Below the pieces are notes generated by a model. It searched no databases, had not been told where the DNA came from, and worked only from the letters and a program-made list of their open reading frames with translations. DNA of 64,000 bases from Pedobacter nutrimenti (lineage in GTDB: Bacteria > Bacteroidota > Bacteroidia > Sphingobacteriales > Sphingobacteriaceae): contig NZ_QKLU01000003.1 of NCBI RefSeq assembly GCF_003208655.1, positions 509,745 to 573,744 of the forward strand, written 5' to 3'. The translations under genes were made by a program, and so were the position numbers. Shown here piece after piece: positions 1 through 7,962 of this stretch (positions are counted from its first letter, which is position 1; each line of letters starts with the position of its first letter).

Positions 1-2
1 TT

Positions 3-329
3 TTGACCAGGTTTGGCTGGATGTTTCTTTATCACGGAGTTCAGGAAAGTGAAAGGCCTTCTTCCGGGGGTAAAAAGCAGTTGTGCTATGCAGCAGGTTT
101 AATGATCTTGTCTGAAAAAGACCCCTACAACGTTCTTTACAGAAGTCAGGAACCTATACTAAAACCCGATTTGCCTGAAGAAAAAGTGGGTGTGATAGCC
201 GATGTGGTTTTTCCTACAGGCATAGACCGTAGGGATGATCTGGGACAACCGGAACGTTTTGACGTATACTATGGAATGGCCGATGACCGAATAGGGGTTG
301 CCCGTCTGGACCTCCCTAAAGAACTTTAG
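3..329 (+). CDS. GH130-family glycoside phosphorylase/hydrolase, C-terminal part (5' end outside window)
   Basis: Only the last ~108 residues are present and the frame is open to the window edge, so the true start lies upstream; the TTG at the first codon is not a credible start. The visible part has the end of the five-bladed propeller of GH130 enzymes: a GWMFLYHGV strand, a Y-AAGLMILSEKDP stretch followed by VLYRS-EPIL, then a VVFPTG turn and a closing YYGMADDRIGVARL strand. GH130 members phosphorolyse or hydrolyse beta-mannosides. Family membership is seen from this motif order; the substrate cannot be read from the fragment. Its stop overlaps the stop of the convergent downstream gene by a few bases, leaving no space for a separate terminator. 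Confidence 0.8.
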   Translation: MTRFGWMFLYHGVQESERPSSGGKKQLCYAAGLMILSEKDPYNVLYRSQEPILKPDLPEEKVGVIADVVFPTGIDRRDDLGQPERFDVYYGMADDRIGVARLDLPKEL

Positions 330-682
330 GCCCGTTGCTGCAGGCTAAAATAGACCTGTATGGCATCAGAGATCTCTTGTGGAAATTCGGCCGCTTTAAG
401 GTGCTTAAGGTCATACTGTCCGGAATTGTATTTGGCGATATAAGTGCCTTCGGTATTACTGAATTTTAAAAAGCCTTCAATAAAAAACCTTTCTTCCAGT
501 ACAGAAGAAGAATCCATGGAACGGAAAGTTAGTCTTTGAATCTCCTTACGTTCTTTATGATAGATCATCCAGAAAAAAACGTCTTCCAGAGGGCTGTTTA
601 GCGGCTGGTCCAGTCTTTTAATCTCAAAAATGGATAGATCCGGGGAGTCCAGAAAATAAAGAGGCTCAAAATTGATCTGCAT
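326..682 (-). CDS. Hypothetical protein, 118 aa
   Basis: I do not recognise this protein. It is soluble-looking, without signal peptide or membrane segment, with alternating hydrophobic and charged stretches (FFWMIYHKERKEIQRLTFRS) that suggest a small alpha/beta domain. Coding status is supported by an ATG start about 20 bases downstream of a perfect TAnnTTTG -7 element on the same strand and by tight convergent packing against the GH130 gene, whose stop codon it overlaps. Nothing in the neighbourhood gives it a role. Confidence 0.6.
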   Translation of the reverse strand: MQINFEPLYFLDSPDLSIFEIKRLDQPLNSPLEDVFFWMIYHKERKEIQRLTFRSMDSSSVLEERFFIEGFLKFSNTEGTYIAKYNSGQYDLKHLKAAEFPQEISDAIQVYFSLQQRA

Positions 683-702
683 AGTTGTTTTGTGTGTGCG
701 GA

Positions 703-710
703 CAAATTTA
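703..710 (-). promoter_or_regulatory. Bacteroidota -7 promoter element
   Basis: Read on the minus strand the bases are TAAATTTG, an exact match to TAnnTTTG. The 118-aa gene starts about 20 bases downstream. No clear -33 element is visible. Confidence 0.45.
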
Positions 711-786
711 AGCTTTCTGTTTAAAAGATAAAGACCAGATCTTTTAAAAAATGTTAAACTGTAAAGCTATCAGGACTTTATTATTT

Positions 787-815
787 AAAAAGGGCAAGCC
801 GCAAGTGGCCTGCCC
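787..815 (-). terminator. Rho-independent terminator of the efflux operon
   Basis: On the minus strand a GC-rich stem (GGGCA..GCC against GGC..TGCCC with one internal mismatch, 6-nt loop) is followed directly by CTTTTTAAAT. It lies just past the stop of the 71-aa gene, and I see no comparable hairpin between that gene and tolC, so it appears to close the whole emrA-emrB-tolC-small gene unit. Confidence 0.7.
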
Positions 816-821
816 AAAACA

Positions 822-1037
822 TTACCAATCCATTTTATGACAATCATAACCGCAAACCCTGATCAGTGTGGTCACCTCAAAGCGTAAAAGGGTATCGGTT
901 TCTACTCTGAGAACTTTTTCCTCATCAGTCAGGTCTACGGTCCAGTTAATAATGTCCTGATTATGGTCCAGGTAAGGTTTTAACCGGTTGATGTCTCTTT
1001 TTGTATTGATGTTGGTCACGAAAATAAAAACAGCCAT
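822..1037 (-). CDS. Small HMA-fold-like protein lacking CxxC, last gene of efflux operon
   Basis: A 71-residue protein with the beta-alpha-beta-beta-alpha-beta rhythm of ferredoxin-like heavy-metal-associated domains: FIFVTNINTKRDINRLKPYL (strand-helix), INWTVDLTDEEKVLRVET (two strands), then a helix and a final GYDCHK. The metal-binding CxxC of true HMA domains is absent; only two cysteines occur, in VCGYDCHK near the C-terminus. It starts about 23 bases after the tolC stop and is followed by a strong terminator, so it is probably cotranscribed with the efflux pump. Similar short proteins are, to my knowledge, common in Bacteroidota and unassigned. The fold is inferred by eye; function is unknown. 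Confidence 0.65.
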   Translation of the reverse strand: MAVFIFVTNINTKRDINRLKPYLDHNQDIINWTVDLTDEEKVLRVETDTLLRFEVTTLIRVCGYDCHKMDW

Positions 1038-1060
1038 TCTCTTTTTCCGTTAAATCAGCT

Positions 1061-2359
1061 TTACCAGTATTTAACTCCGGTTAATCTGGCCATTTCCACT
1101 CTGGCAAGACAAAGCTGATATTCATATTGTAATTTGGTTAATTCTGCTTTTTGCACATTTGTGCTGGCACTGGTCAGTTCCAGATTGGTCCCAATGCCGT
1201 TTTTATACCGGCTTTGTGCAAGCTTTTGTGCTTCTTTGGCTTCTGCAACCTGAGCAGCGGCATGGACCAGACTGGAACGGTTGCTGGCCATATCGCTCAG
1301 GACCTGCCTGATGTTGCTTCTGAAGGTGTTGTTCAGGCTTTCACGGGCAAGCCTGCTTTGCTCTACCTGGCTTTGTGCAAGTCTGACTTGTTTTTTTGCT
1401 TTCCCTCCCTGGTAAATCGGGATACTTAAGGTAACCCCGGCGGTATAGTTATACCTGAACTGGTCAATATCGGGTGCATAACCATTGGTATAACCCGTTC
1501 CTGCATTGAGGCTAAGAACAGGTTTTCCTCCTGTTTTGCTAAAGGCAAGTTCAGTTTCTGCCTGTGCAATTTTATCTTTTAACAATTTAAATTCAGGATT
1601 ATAATTCCAGGCCTGTTCTAGAGCCTGTTCTAAACCATCTTCCAGCCCTTCTGCAGGAAAGTTAAAACCTTTGGGCTCTGTGATCATTTTTGTCCCGGTG
1701 GTATATTCCATTAAAATATACTGTTTATTAAGACTGGTCTGCAGGTCAATTTTCCGGTTGCTCTCCTGATCAATGCTCGATTGAATAGAAAGTACATCAT
1801 ATTTTAAAGCATCCCCGTTTTTATATTTGATCTCTGTATCCTTTTTATTGCTTTCCAGAAAGTCAATGACGCTGTTCTGGATTTGTATGGCTGCTTTGAG
1901 GTAGGTAATTTGGTAGTAGATACCCGATACCTGTGCGGCCATCTGGTTCCGGTTGTAATCCAGATTGTCTTTTGCATACTGCAAGCCTGCTTTTGCCCGG
2001 TCTACACTGGCCTTGACCACACCGAAATCCAGTAAAGTATAACTGCCGTTTACCGAAGCCTTATAGTTACTTTTAGGCATAATCTGGAAGGCTGGTCCTG
2101 CGGGCAATGAAATTTCTGAGACTGGATTAAGGTAATTGTAACTACCCGTAGCCTGAACAGAGGGCAGTCCCGCAGATTTAGCCAATAGGATGCGCTGTTG
2201 TTCTACATCTATGGCCTGGCCCAGTTCTTTAAACTGTGGAAAATAATTAAAAGATTGCTGAATGAGTACCGGAAGATCTCCGGGAAGCTGCTGGGCCCGT
2301 AGGGCAGGGGCAGCGTTGAAAATAAAAAGTATGATGAATAAACGTTTCATGATGTTCAT
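1061..2359 (-). CDS. TolC-family outer-membrane efflux protein
   Basis: Outer-membrane channel of a tripartite efflux pump. It carries an N-terminal signal peptide (hydrophobic to about residue 22, ending ALRAQ) and two outer-membrane-efflux repeats rich in long amphipathic helices; a typical late motif is QSRYKNGIGTNLELTSASTNVQKAEL. At 432 residues it has the usual length. An internal ATG three codons in (MKRLF) is an equally possible start. It follows the MFS gene by 9 bases and is the third gene of an emrA-emrB-tolC operon, so it presumably provides the exit duct for that pump. Substrate is unknown. Confidence 0.93.
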   Translation of the reverse strand: MNIMKRLFIILFIFNAAPALRAQQLPGDLPVLIQQSFNYFPQFKELGQAIDVEQQRILLAKSAGLPSVQATGSYNYLNPVSEISLPAGPAFQIMPKSNYKASVNGSYTLLDFGVVKASVDRAKAGLQYAKDNLDYNRNQMAAQVSGIYYQITYLKAAIQIQNSVIDFLESNKKDTEIKYKNGDALKYDVLSIQSSIDQESNRKIDLQTSLNKQYILMEYTTGTKMITEPKGFNFPAEGLEDGLEQALEQAWNYNPEFKLLKDKIAQAETELAFSKTGGKPVLSLNAGTGYTNGYAPDIDQFRYNYTAGVTLSIPIYQGGKAKKQVRLAQSQVEQSRLARESLNNTFRSNIRQVLSDMASNRSSLVHAAAQVAEAKEAQKLAQSRYKNGIGTNLELTSASTNVQKAELTKLQYEYQLCLARVEMARLTGVKYW

Positions 2360-2368
2360 TTTTAATAA

Positions 2369-3949
2369 TTAATGGGCAGCAGCAGCCACTTTGGCCCTGG
2401 TTTCTGCATCCATTGTTTCGTTTTTAAGCAGAAGCATAAAAGGGATGGTGCACACAAAAAAAATAGCGATTAAAAGAAAACCATCCAGGTAAGCCTGCAT
2501 CTGTGCCTGATTGGATAAACTATGGTCTAAAACCCCATAAGCGGTTTGTTTGGCGGTGATGGGATTGACCCCTTTGGCAGCCATTGCCTGACTGATCCCG
2601 TTGAGCCTTTCGGTTAACATGGGATTGTTGGCCTGCAGGTTAGAAACCAGGTCTGAACGATGAGTGGCGTAGCGGTTGGTGGCATAGGTATTCATAATAG
2701 CGATACCAAATGCGCCTCCAAGCTGGCGGAACATATTGTTCAGAGAAATTCCATAAGGCATGTCCTGCGGCTTTAGGCCAACCACAGCCTGGCTTAACAG
2801 GGGCACGGTTAAACATCCTGTGCCTACACCTCTGAAAATCTGTGGCATACTGAACCACCAGTTGTTGGCATCTTGTGTGGCGAGTGAAGAAGTATAGCCA
2901 TGCAGGATAAAAAGAATAAAACCAAGGATAACGAAATAGATGGGTTTAATTCCTTTACCAAGGCCGGCACCTATAAAAGGCATGGCAAAGATGGTCACCA
3001 ATGCTCCGGGAACCATAGATAAACCGGCCTCAGTTGGTGTATAACCCATTACCCGCTGGACCATAACCGGAAAAAGGTATACAGAACCAAACAATCCGAA
3101 GCCACAGACAAAAGTCAAAACATTGCTTCCAATCAGATTTCTGTTTTTCATTACCCTCAAATTAATTGCGGGATTTTTGGTATGCAGTTCCCACCAGATA
3201 AAAAAGCCCATTCCCAATACCGCTGCTATAGTCAGGTAACGGATGGAGGCCGCCTGGAACCAATCGTCTGATTGTCCTTTTTCTAAAACATACTGCAATG
3301 CACCTACACCAATGGCGAGGGATAAGATGCCCATGTAGTCAATTGGAATTGTTTTTTTATTGATGTTGTATTCATCTGGCTTTTTATCTATAAATTTCCA
3401 GGTCAATAGGGCTGCCGCTATGCCGATGGGGATGTTAATATCAAAGATTAAGGCCCAATGGTAATTGTCTACAATATAACCGCCCAGGATGGGGCCTATG
3501 GTTGGCCCTATAACTATACCCATTCCGAATATCCCACCGGCAATGCCTTTTTCTTCGGGTTTAAACTGATCAAAAAGAATACCCTGGGATACCGAAAGCA
3601 GTGCTCCTCCACCAATTCCCTGTACAAAACGCCAAAAGACCAGCATCCATAAAGAAGAGGAACTTCCACACATATAAGAGGAAAGGGTAAAAAGGATAAT
3701 TGAAGCCAGATAATAGTTTTTCCGTCCAAAATAACGGCTTAAAAATCCTGTCAGGGGGATAATGATGACGTTGGCAATGGCATAGGCCGTAACCACCCAG
3801 GAAGCATCTTCCAATGTAGCACCCAGCGTGCCACTGATGTTATTTAATGCAACATTCACAATGGAGGTATCAATAAGCTCCATAATGGCTGCGGTAATCG
3901 TGGTGATCACAATGATCACTTTTACGAATTTATTGTTGTTTGCGGCCAT
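2369..3949 (-). CDS. emrB: MFS drug:H+ antiporter, DHA2 (EmrB) type
   Basis: Inner-membrane exporter of the 14-helix DHA2 branch; 526 residues and at least a dozen hydrophobic segments fit that size. Recognisable features are the first-helix pattern ELIDTSIVNVALNNISGTLGA, the loop LSRYFGRKNYY corresponding to motif A, and the motif C-like GIVIGPTIGPILGGYIVDN in helix 5. It sits 9 bases from the adaptor gene and 9 bases from tolC, the standard arrangement of an EmrAB-TolC pump that expels hydrophobic toxins across both membranes by proton antiport. Control is probably by the divergent MarR protein. Confidence 0.93.
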   Translation of the reverse strand: MAANNNKFVKVIIVITTITAAIMELIDTSIVNVALNNISGTLGATLEDASWVVTAYAIANVIIIPLTGFLSRYFGRKNYYLASIILFTLSSYMCGSSSSLWMLVFWRFVQGIGGGALLSVSQGILFDQFKPEEKGIAGGIFGMGIVIGPTIGPILGGYIVDNYHWALIFDINIPIGIAAALLTWKFIDKKPDEYNINKKTIPIDYMGILSLAIGVGALQYVLEKGQSDDWFQAASIRYLTIAAVLGMGFFIWWELHTKNPAINLRVMKNRNLIGSNVLTFVCGFGLFGSVYLFPVMVQRVMGYTPTEAGLSMVPGALVTIFAMPFIGAGLGKGIKPIYFVILGFILFILHGYTSSLATQDANNWWFSMPQIFRGVGTGCLTVPLLSQAVVGLKPQDMPYGISLNNMFRQLGGAFGIAIMNTYATNRYATHRSDLVSNLQANNPMLTERLNGISQAMAAKGVNPITAKQTAYGVLDHSLSNQAQMQAYLDGFLLIAIFFVCTIPFMLLLKNETMDAETRAKVAAAAH

Positions 3950-3958
3950 GAGAATGGT

Positions 3959-5008
3959 TTAATGTACTTTTACATCGGCCTCTACACTTAAGCCTGCTTT
4001 TAATATTCCGGCATAAGTTTCGGGGCGGTCTATTTCTATGGTAACGGGGACCCTTTGAGTGACCTTTACAAAATTCCCTGTAGAATTATCAGGAGGGAGC
4101 AAAGAGAATTTAGCTCCTGTAGCATCACTGAAACCGGAGATTTTACCTGAAATTTTATGGTCAGGATAACCATCCACTTTGATTTCCACATGCTGACCAA
4201 TTTTCATGTGCTCGATCTGTGTCTCTTTAAAATTGGCCACAATCCAATACCTGTCATTGCTGATCAGGCTGAACAAAGGCTGTCCGCCCTGAACATACTG
4301 TCCTTTTTTTAAATTTGTTTTGCCGATTTTGCCGCTGGCAGGCGCAATAATATGCGTGTAGGAAAGGTTTAGCCGGGCTTTAGCCAGAGCGGTTTCCTTT
4401 GCAGCGACTGTTGCCCGTGCTTTTTCAATTTGCGCCTGGGCTGTACCAGTTTGTACGCCTGCCTGGGTAACCTTACTCTTACTGGAAACCACCTGTTTTA
4501 ATGCGGTTTGATAAGCCGACTCGCTGTTTTCATATTGACGCTGGGTAATGGAACCTTCTTTGAACAAGGCGGCATCTCTGGCCACATCTCTTTTTGCCTT
4601 TTGCAAGGCTACTTCTTCCACACTCAGGCCAGCAGAGGCCACTTCTTTATTTGAGCCAATGGTGGGAATCTGGGATTCTGCTGCGGTCAGGTCTGCTTTT
4701 GCGGCAAGCAGGTCAGCTTCGGCCTGTTTAACGGCAAGCACATACTCGCTGTCATCAATAAGGGCAAGTGTATCGCCTTCTTTAACCAGTTGATAATCGG
4801 AAAGCGTAAAATGATCTATGTAACCAGCAATACGGCTTAACACAGGTACTGAATTCGTTTCTATTTGGGCATTATCTGTACTTTCAAAATTCAAGGCATG
4901 ATTGACCTTGTTAAATGCAAAGTAACACACCACAATGGCAACGATGCCTATACCTCCAATTTTTGCTGTCCTTACAGCTGACGATTGTTTTTTTTCTTCT
5001 TTTTCCAT
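3959..5008 (-). CDS. emrA: HlyD/EmrA-type membrane-fusion protein
   Basis: Periplasmic adaptor linking the MFS pump to TolC. One N-terminal membrane segment (about residues 16-35, GIGIVAIVVCYFAFN) is followed by a biotinyl-lipoyl half-motif (STDNAQIETNSVPVLSRIAGYI), a long coiled-coil hairpin rich in Ala, Lys and Glu, the second lipoyl half (LSYTHIIAPASGKIGKTNLK) and a beta-barrel segment. The 349-residue length is normal for EmrA. It is the first gene of the operon and its start lies about 20 bases from a perfect 15-bp palindrome overlapping the promoter. Confidence 0.93.
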   Translation of the reverse strand: MEKEEKKQSSAVRTAKIGGIGIVAIVVCYFAFNKVNHALNFESTDNAQIETNSVPVLSRIAGYIDHFTLSDYQLVKEGDTLALIDDSEYVLAVKQAEADLLAAKADLTAAESQIPTIGSNKEVASAGLSVEEVALQKAKRDVARDAALFKEGSITQRQYENSESAYQTALKQVVSSKSKVTQAGVQTGTAQAQIEKARATVAAKETALAKARLNLSYTHIIAPASGKIGKTNLKKGQYVQGGQPLFSLISNDRYWIVANFKETQIEHMKIGQHVEIKVDGYPDHKISGKISGFSDATGAKFSLLPPDNSTGNFVKVTQRVPVTIEIDRPETYAGILKAGLSVEADVKVH

Positions 5009-5025
5009 GACATTATTTATGGGTA

Positions 5026-5033
5026 CAAATGTA
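5026..5033 (-). promoter_or_regulatory. -7 element of the emrA operon
   Basis: On the minus strand the bases read TACATTTG, an exact TAnnTTTG match, with a TTG about 21 bases upstream inside the palindrome arm. It lies about 18 bases before the emrA ATG and overlaps the end of the putative MarR operator, so a bound repressor would block it. Confidence 0.5.
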
Positions 5034-5067
5034 AACTAAGTTGACTATATTTGTCAACTTAGTTTAC
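5031..5067. promoter_or_regulatory. Perfect 15-bp palindrome, putative MarR operator
   Basis: GTAAACTAAGTTGAC at 5031-5045 is repeated as its exact reverse complement at 5053-5067, separated by TATATTT. The site lies between the divergent emrA and marR genes. It overlaps the emrA -7 box on one side, and the spacer plus first arm base form TATATTTG, a possible -7 box toward marR. MarR proteins bind palindromes in such divergent promoters; assignment to this regulator is inferred from position. Confidence 0.7.
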
Positions 5068-5145
5068 TAATAAAATTATCCAATAAAAGAAAAAGACATT
5101 GTATTGACAATTTATAATCTCTAAAAAAAACTTAATTTTACCCTT

Positions 5146-5607
5146 ATGGAAAACAGAGTGAATGAAAACGAGCGGGTCCTGTTCAGGTTATTATATCTTT
5201 TGAAACGTTTAACAGACAAATGGGTGTCCAGGAATCTTTCGAAAATTGCTTCAAAAGAGTTCAACGCGACTTTTCTACCTTATTTTATGAATATTGGCGC
5301 TTCTGGTATTTCTAACCACGAATTGGTTAAAATGATCCAGGTGACCAAACAAGGTGTAAGCAAAACGATAAAAGAACTGGAAAACCTTGGCCTGGTTTAT
5401 ACCGTGAAAAGTGAATCCGATGCCAGGTCAATTATGATTTACCTGACTGATGAAGGAAAGGTTTTATTTAAGGAAACAAAAGGTTACGCCGATGACCTTC
5501 ATGAGGAATATAGAAAGGTGGCGGGGACGAAGAATTTTGAACATACCCTGGATACACTGATTAAACTGATCGCTTTTCACGAAAAAAAAGAAGAAGAAGA
5601 GGGATGA
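5146..5607 (+). CDS. MarR-family transcriptional regulator
   Basis: A 153-residue winged-helix protein. The recognition helix region is ISNHELVKMIQVTKQGVSKTIKELENLGLV, and the wing carries the typical DARSIMIYLTDEGK motif of MarR proteins. Flanking helices at both ends would form the dimer interface. It diverges from the emrAB-tolC operon with a perfect palindrome in between, which strongly suggests it represses the pump and possibly itself, with ligand binding relieving repression. The tail is very rich in Lys and Glu. No Shine-Dalgarno sequence is seen; an A/T-rich leader precedes the ATG. Confidence 0.92.
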   Translation: MENRVNENERVLFRLLYLLKRLTDKWVSRNLSKIASKEFNATFLPYFMNIGASGISNHELVKMIQVTKQGVSKTIKELENLGLVYTVKSESDARSIMIYLTDEGKVLFKETKGYADDLHEEYRKVAGTKNFEHTLDTLIKLIAFHEKKEEEEG

Positions 5608-5650
5608 ACGCTGTCCGTATTGCGCTGGTCGGGCGAATCCGGACAGGTTC
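5606..5650. terminator. Hairpin between convergent marR and fbaB
   Basis: GAAC-g-CTGTCCG at 5606-5617 pairs with CGGACAG-GTTC at 5640-5650, with one bulged base and a 22-nt loop. It begins at the marR stop codon. The sequence after it on the plus strand is A-rich and on the minus strand the T run comes before the stem, so it is not a textbook intrinsic terminator for either gene. Confidence 0.4.
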
Positions 5651-5662
5651 CCAAAAAAAAGA

Positions 5663-6721
5663 TTAAGCCAGCCCGATTTCTTTACTCAGATAAACATCCT
5701 GTATGGTATGCAGAAAATCCACACCTTCTTTAAAAGGTCTCTGGAAAGCCCTTCTGCCAAGAATCAGTCCTGTTCCGCCAGCACGTTTGTTGACGACGGC
5801 ATTTTTTACAGAGTCTGCCAAATCAGAAGCGCCTTTGGATTCACCGCCTGAATTGATGAGACCTGCCCGCCCCATATAACAGTTTGCAACCTGGTAACGG
5901 CAAAGGTCTATTGGGTGTTCTGTACTAAGTTCCGTATACATTAGCGGGTCTGTTTTTGAAAAGCCTATTTTAGTGAAACCCCCATTTACGTTAGGCATTT
6001 TCTGTTTAATAATATCTGCCTGTATGGTTACCCCGATATGATTGGCCTGCGCAGTAATATCTGCTGAGGATTCGTAATTTATACCCTCTTTAGTGAAAGC
6101 GTTGTTGCGGCAGTAACACCACAGCACAGTAGGCATTCCAAGCTGGTGGGCTTGCTCAAATGCTTTTGCAACTTCAACAATCTGACGGTCCGATTCTTCA
6201 GAACCAAAATAAATGGTTGCCCCTACTGCTGCGGCCCCCAGGTTCCAGGCTTCACGTACAGAGCCAAACATAATCTGATCATACTTGGTTGGATAGGTAA
6301 GCAGTTCATTGTGGTTTAATTTGACAAGAAAGGGAATTTTATGGGCATACTTCCGGGCTACACTGCCCAAATTGCCAAAGGTAGTGGCTACTGCATTTGA
6401 GCCCCCTTCAATGGCCAGTTTGATAATGTTTTCGGGGTCAAAATACATCGGGTTTTTAGCGAAAGAGGCCCCCGCTGTATGCTCTATTCCCTGATCAACT
6501 GGTAAAATAGAAAGATAGCCTGTTCCGGCAAGCCGGCCATGGTTAAACATGGCCGAAAGGTTCCGTAAAACCTGTGGATTACGGTTACTGTCTATAAAGA
6601 CCTGGTCGATGAAAGAGGGAGAAGGGACGTGGAGCAATTCCCTGGAAAAGGTATGACAGCTGTGATTTAACAAATGGTCTGCATCATTACCCAGCAGTTG
6701 AAGTATTTTTTGAAAAGCCAT
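5663..6721 (-). CDS. fbaB: Fructose-bisphosphate aldolase class I, DhnA/FbaB type
   Basis: Cytoplasmic Schiff-base aldolase that cleaves fructose-1,6-bisphosphate to dihydroxyacetone phosphate and glyceraldehyde-3-phosphate. Its 352 residues match the FbaB branch. Diagnostic stretches are [18 protein letters not shown] near residue 75, [11 protein letters not shown], the WCYCRNNAF segment, and the phosphate-binding end [12 protein letters not shown] with [12 protein letters not shown]. The gene stands alone between convergent marR and divergent osmC. FbaB-type enzymes in other bacteria act in gluconeogenesis; whether a class II enzyme also exists lies outside the window. Confidence 0.93.
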   Translation of the reverse strand: MAFQKILQLLGNDADHLLNHSCHTFSRELLHVPSPSFIDQVFIDSNRNPQVLRNLSAMFNHGRLAGTGYLSILPVDQGIEHTAGASFAKNPMYFDPENIIKLAIEGGSNAVATTFGNLGSVARKYAHKIPFLVKLNHNELLTYPTKYDQIMFGSVREAWNLGAAAVGATIYFGSEESDRQIVEVAKAFEQAHQLGMPTVLWCYCRNNAFTKEGINYESSADITAQANHIGVTIQADIIKQKMPNVNGGFTKIGFSKTDPLMYTELSTEHPIDLCRYQVANCYMGRAGLINSGGESKGASDLADSVKNAVVNKRAGGTGLILGRRAFQRPFKEGVDFLHTIQDVYLSKEIGLA

Positions 6722-6883
6722 GTTTTTGTTTTAAATGATAAACCAAATTAAAGAGAATTTGTTTGTTGGGTTTCACCCTTAAAATTTAACTGCAGATTTA
6801 AAAGCATTTAGCTTCCGGACTAAACAAATTATTAGATAAATTTCAAACTTTTCTTAAATTGGTAGAACTAAAAAAGAAAGGAT

Positions 6884-7360
6884 ATGGCTAAAGAACATCA
6901 ATATCAGGCAAACATTATATGGACAGGTAATAAAGGTTCAGGTACAATGGATTACCGGTCTTATGACAGAAGCTATGTGATTTCTGTAGAACATAAAAGC
7001 GATATACAAGGTTCATCTGATTCTGCCTTTCTGGGAGATAAAACCAAACATAATCCGGAAGATTTATTGGTTTCTTCTTTATCATCATGCCATATGCTTT
7101 GGTATTTGCATCTGTGCTCGCAGAATGGCATTGTTGTATTGGACTATAAAGATACAGCAATTGGAAAAATGACTGAAGAAGCGAATGGAAGCGGGAGGTT
7201 TACAGAGGTATTGTTACAGCCAGTAGTGACCATTGCTGATGCTGCCCATACAGAAAAGGCAAATGCCCTGCATGAACAGGCGAATAAAATGTGTTTTATT
7301 GCAAACTCCTGTAATTTTCCGGTTAAACACCAGCCCAGCTGTATTGTAGAGCGCGATTAA
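6884..7360 (+). CDS. OsmC-family thiol peroxidase-like protein
   Basis: A 158-residue OsmC-type protein. It keeps the two reactive cysteines expected of the family: Cys69 in LLVSSLSSCHMLWYLHL and Cys137 in NKMCFIANSC, preceded by the PEDLLVSSL helix start. OsmC proteins reduce organic hydroperoxides. A SnoaL-like gene follows 8 bases downstream and is probably cotranscribed. The start was chosen because the A-rich leader and ATG precede the strand MAKEHQYQANIIWTG that opens the domain. Confidence 0.9.
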   Translation: MAKEHQYQANIIWTGNKGSGTMDYRSYDRSYVISVEHKSDIQGSSDSAFLGDKTKHNPEDLLVSSLSSCHMLWYLHLCSQNGIVVLDYKDTAIGKMTEEANGSGRFTEVLLQPVVTIADAAHTEKANALHEQANKMCFIANSCNFPVKHQPSCIVERD

Positions 7361-7368
7361 TTTTTCAG

Positions 7369-7737
7369 ATGAAAGAAGAAGATATTTTAAATATTAAAAC
7401 CAGCAGAATGGCTTCTAATGCAGCCATTGCAAATAAAGATGTAGATGGGGTGTCTAAATTCTGGCTTCCTGATTTTATCCAGGTCGCAGGTGATGGCAGC
7501 CATACGGTTGGTAAAGCCCGTATCGCTGCCGACTGGAAATATATGTTTTCTAAAAGCAGCCCTGTTTTTGAACGCTTACCAGACGAAGTACTGATCAGTG
7601 ACAGTGGGGACCTGGCCTGGGAAAAAGGAAAATGGTTTTATAAAAATGAAATGCACAGGGGAAATTATTCGGCCATGTGGCGTAAAAAGAAAGGGCAGTG
7701 GCTTACCCAATGCGAATTGTACGTTTCTTTAAATTAA
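7369..7737 (+). CDS. SnoaL/NTF2-like (DUF4440-type) protein
   Basis: A 122-residue cone-shaped NTF2-like domain protein: an N-terminal helix pair (ILNIKTSRMASNAAIANKDVDGVSKFWLPDFIQVAGDGS), then a curved sheet with DLAWEKGKWFY and NYSAMWRKKKGQWLTQCELYV, the usual ending of DUF4440 proteins. No catalytic residues can be assigned with confidence. It is spaced 8 bases from osmC and is likely in the same transcript. Members act as small-molecule-binding or isomerase-like proteins; the ligand here is unknown. Confidence 0.8.
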   Translation: MKEEDILNIKTSRMASNAAIANKDVDGVSKFWLPDFIQVAGDGSHTVGKARIAADWKYMFSKSSPVFERLPDEVLISDSGDLAWEKGKWFYKNEMHRGNYSAMWRKKKGQWLTQCELYVSLN

Positions 7738-7747
7738 ATCCTCAGAT

Positions 7748-7945
7748 TTAAAAGATACTGCTAAGGACAGCGATTACAGGAAGTATCAAGATTAATGCGG
7801 TCCACCAGTAAGCAGCCTGGTGTGCATAGTTTAATGTCCAGCCAAAACCGTAGCGCTTTGCTACCCAAACTGCGGGGTCGCTAGGGTTGTTGTAAAGAAT
7901 GCCCCACTTCCAGAAATCCTGATTATCCCTGTCAAATTGATCCAT
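7748..7945 (-). CDS. DUF5808-like small membrane protein
   Basis: A 65-residue protein with the conserved NNPSDPAVWVAKRYGFGWTLNYAHQAAYW block of DUF5808, followed by one C-terminal membrane segment (WTALILILPVIAVLSSIF). Function is unknown. It lies 17 bases after the nitrilase start on the opposite side, that is, downstream of the nitrilase-family gene's start region is separate; on the minus strand it follows that gene's stop by 17 bases and may share its transcript. Confidence 0.8.
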   Translation of the reverse strand: MDQFDRDNQDFWKWGILYNNPSDPAVWVAKRYGFGWTLNYAHQAAYWWTALILILPVIAVLSSIF

Positions 7946-7962
7946 ATTCTAAATGTAAGTAA

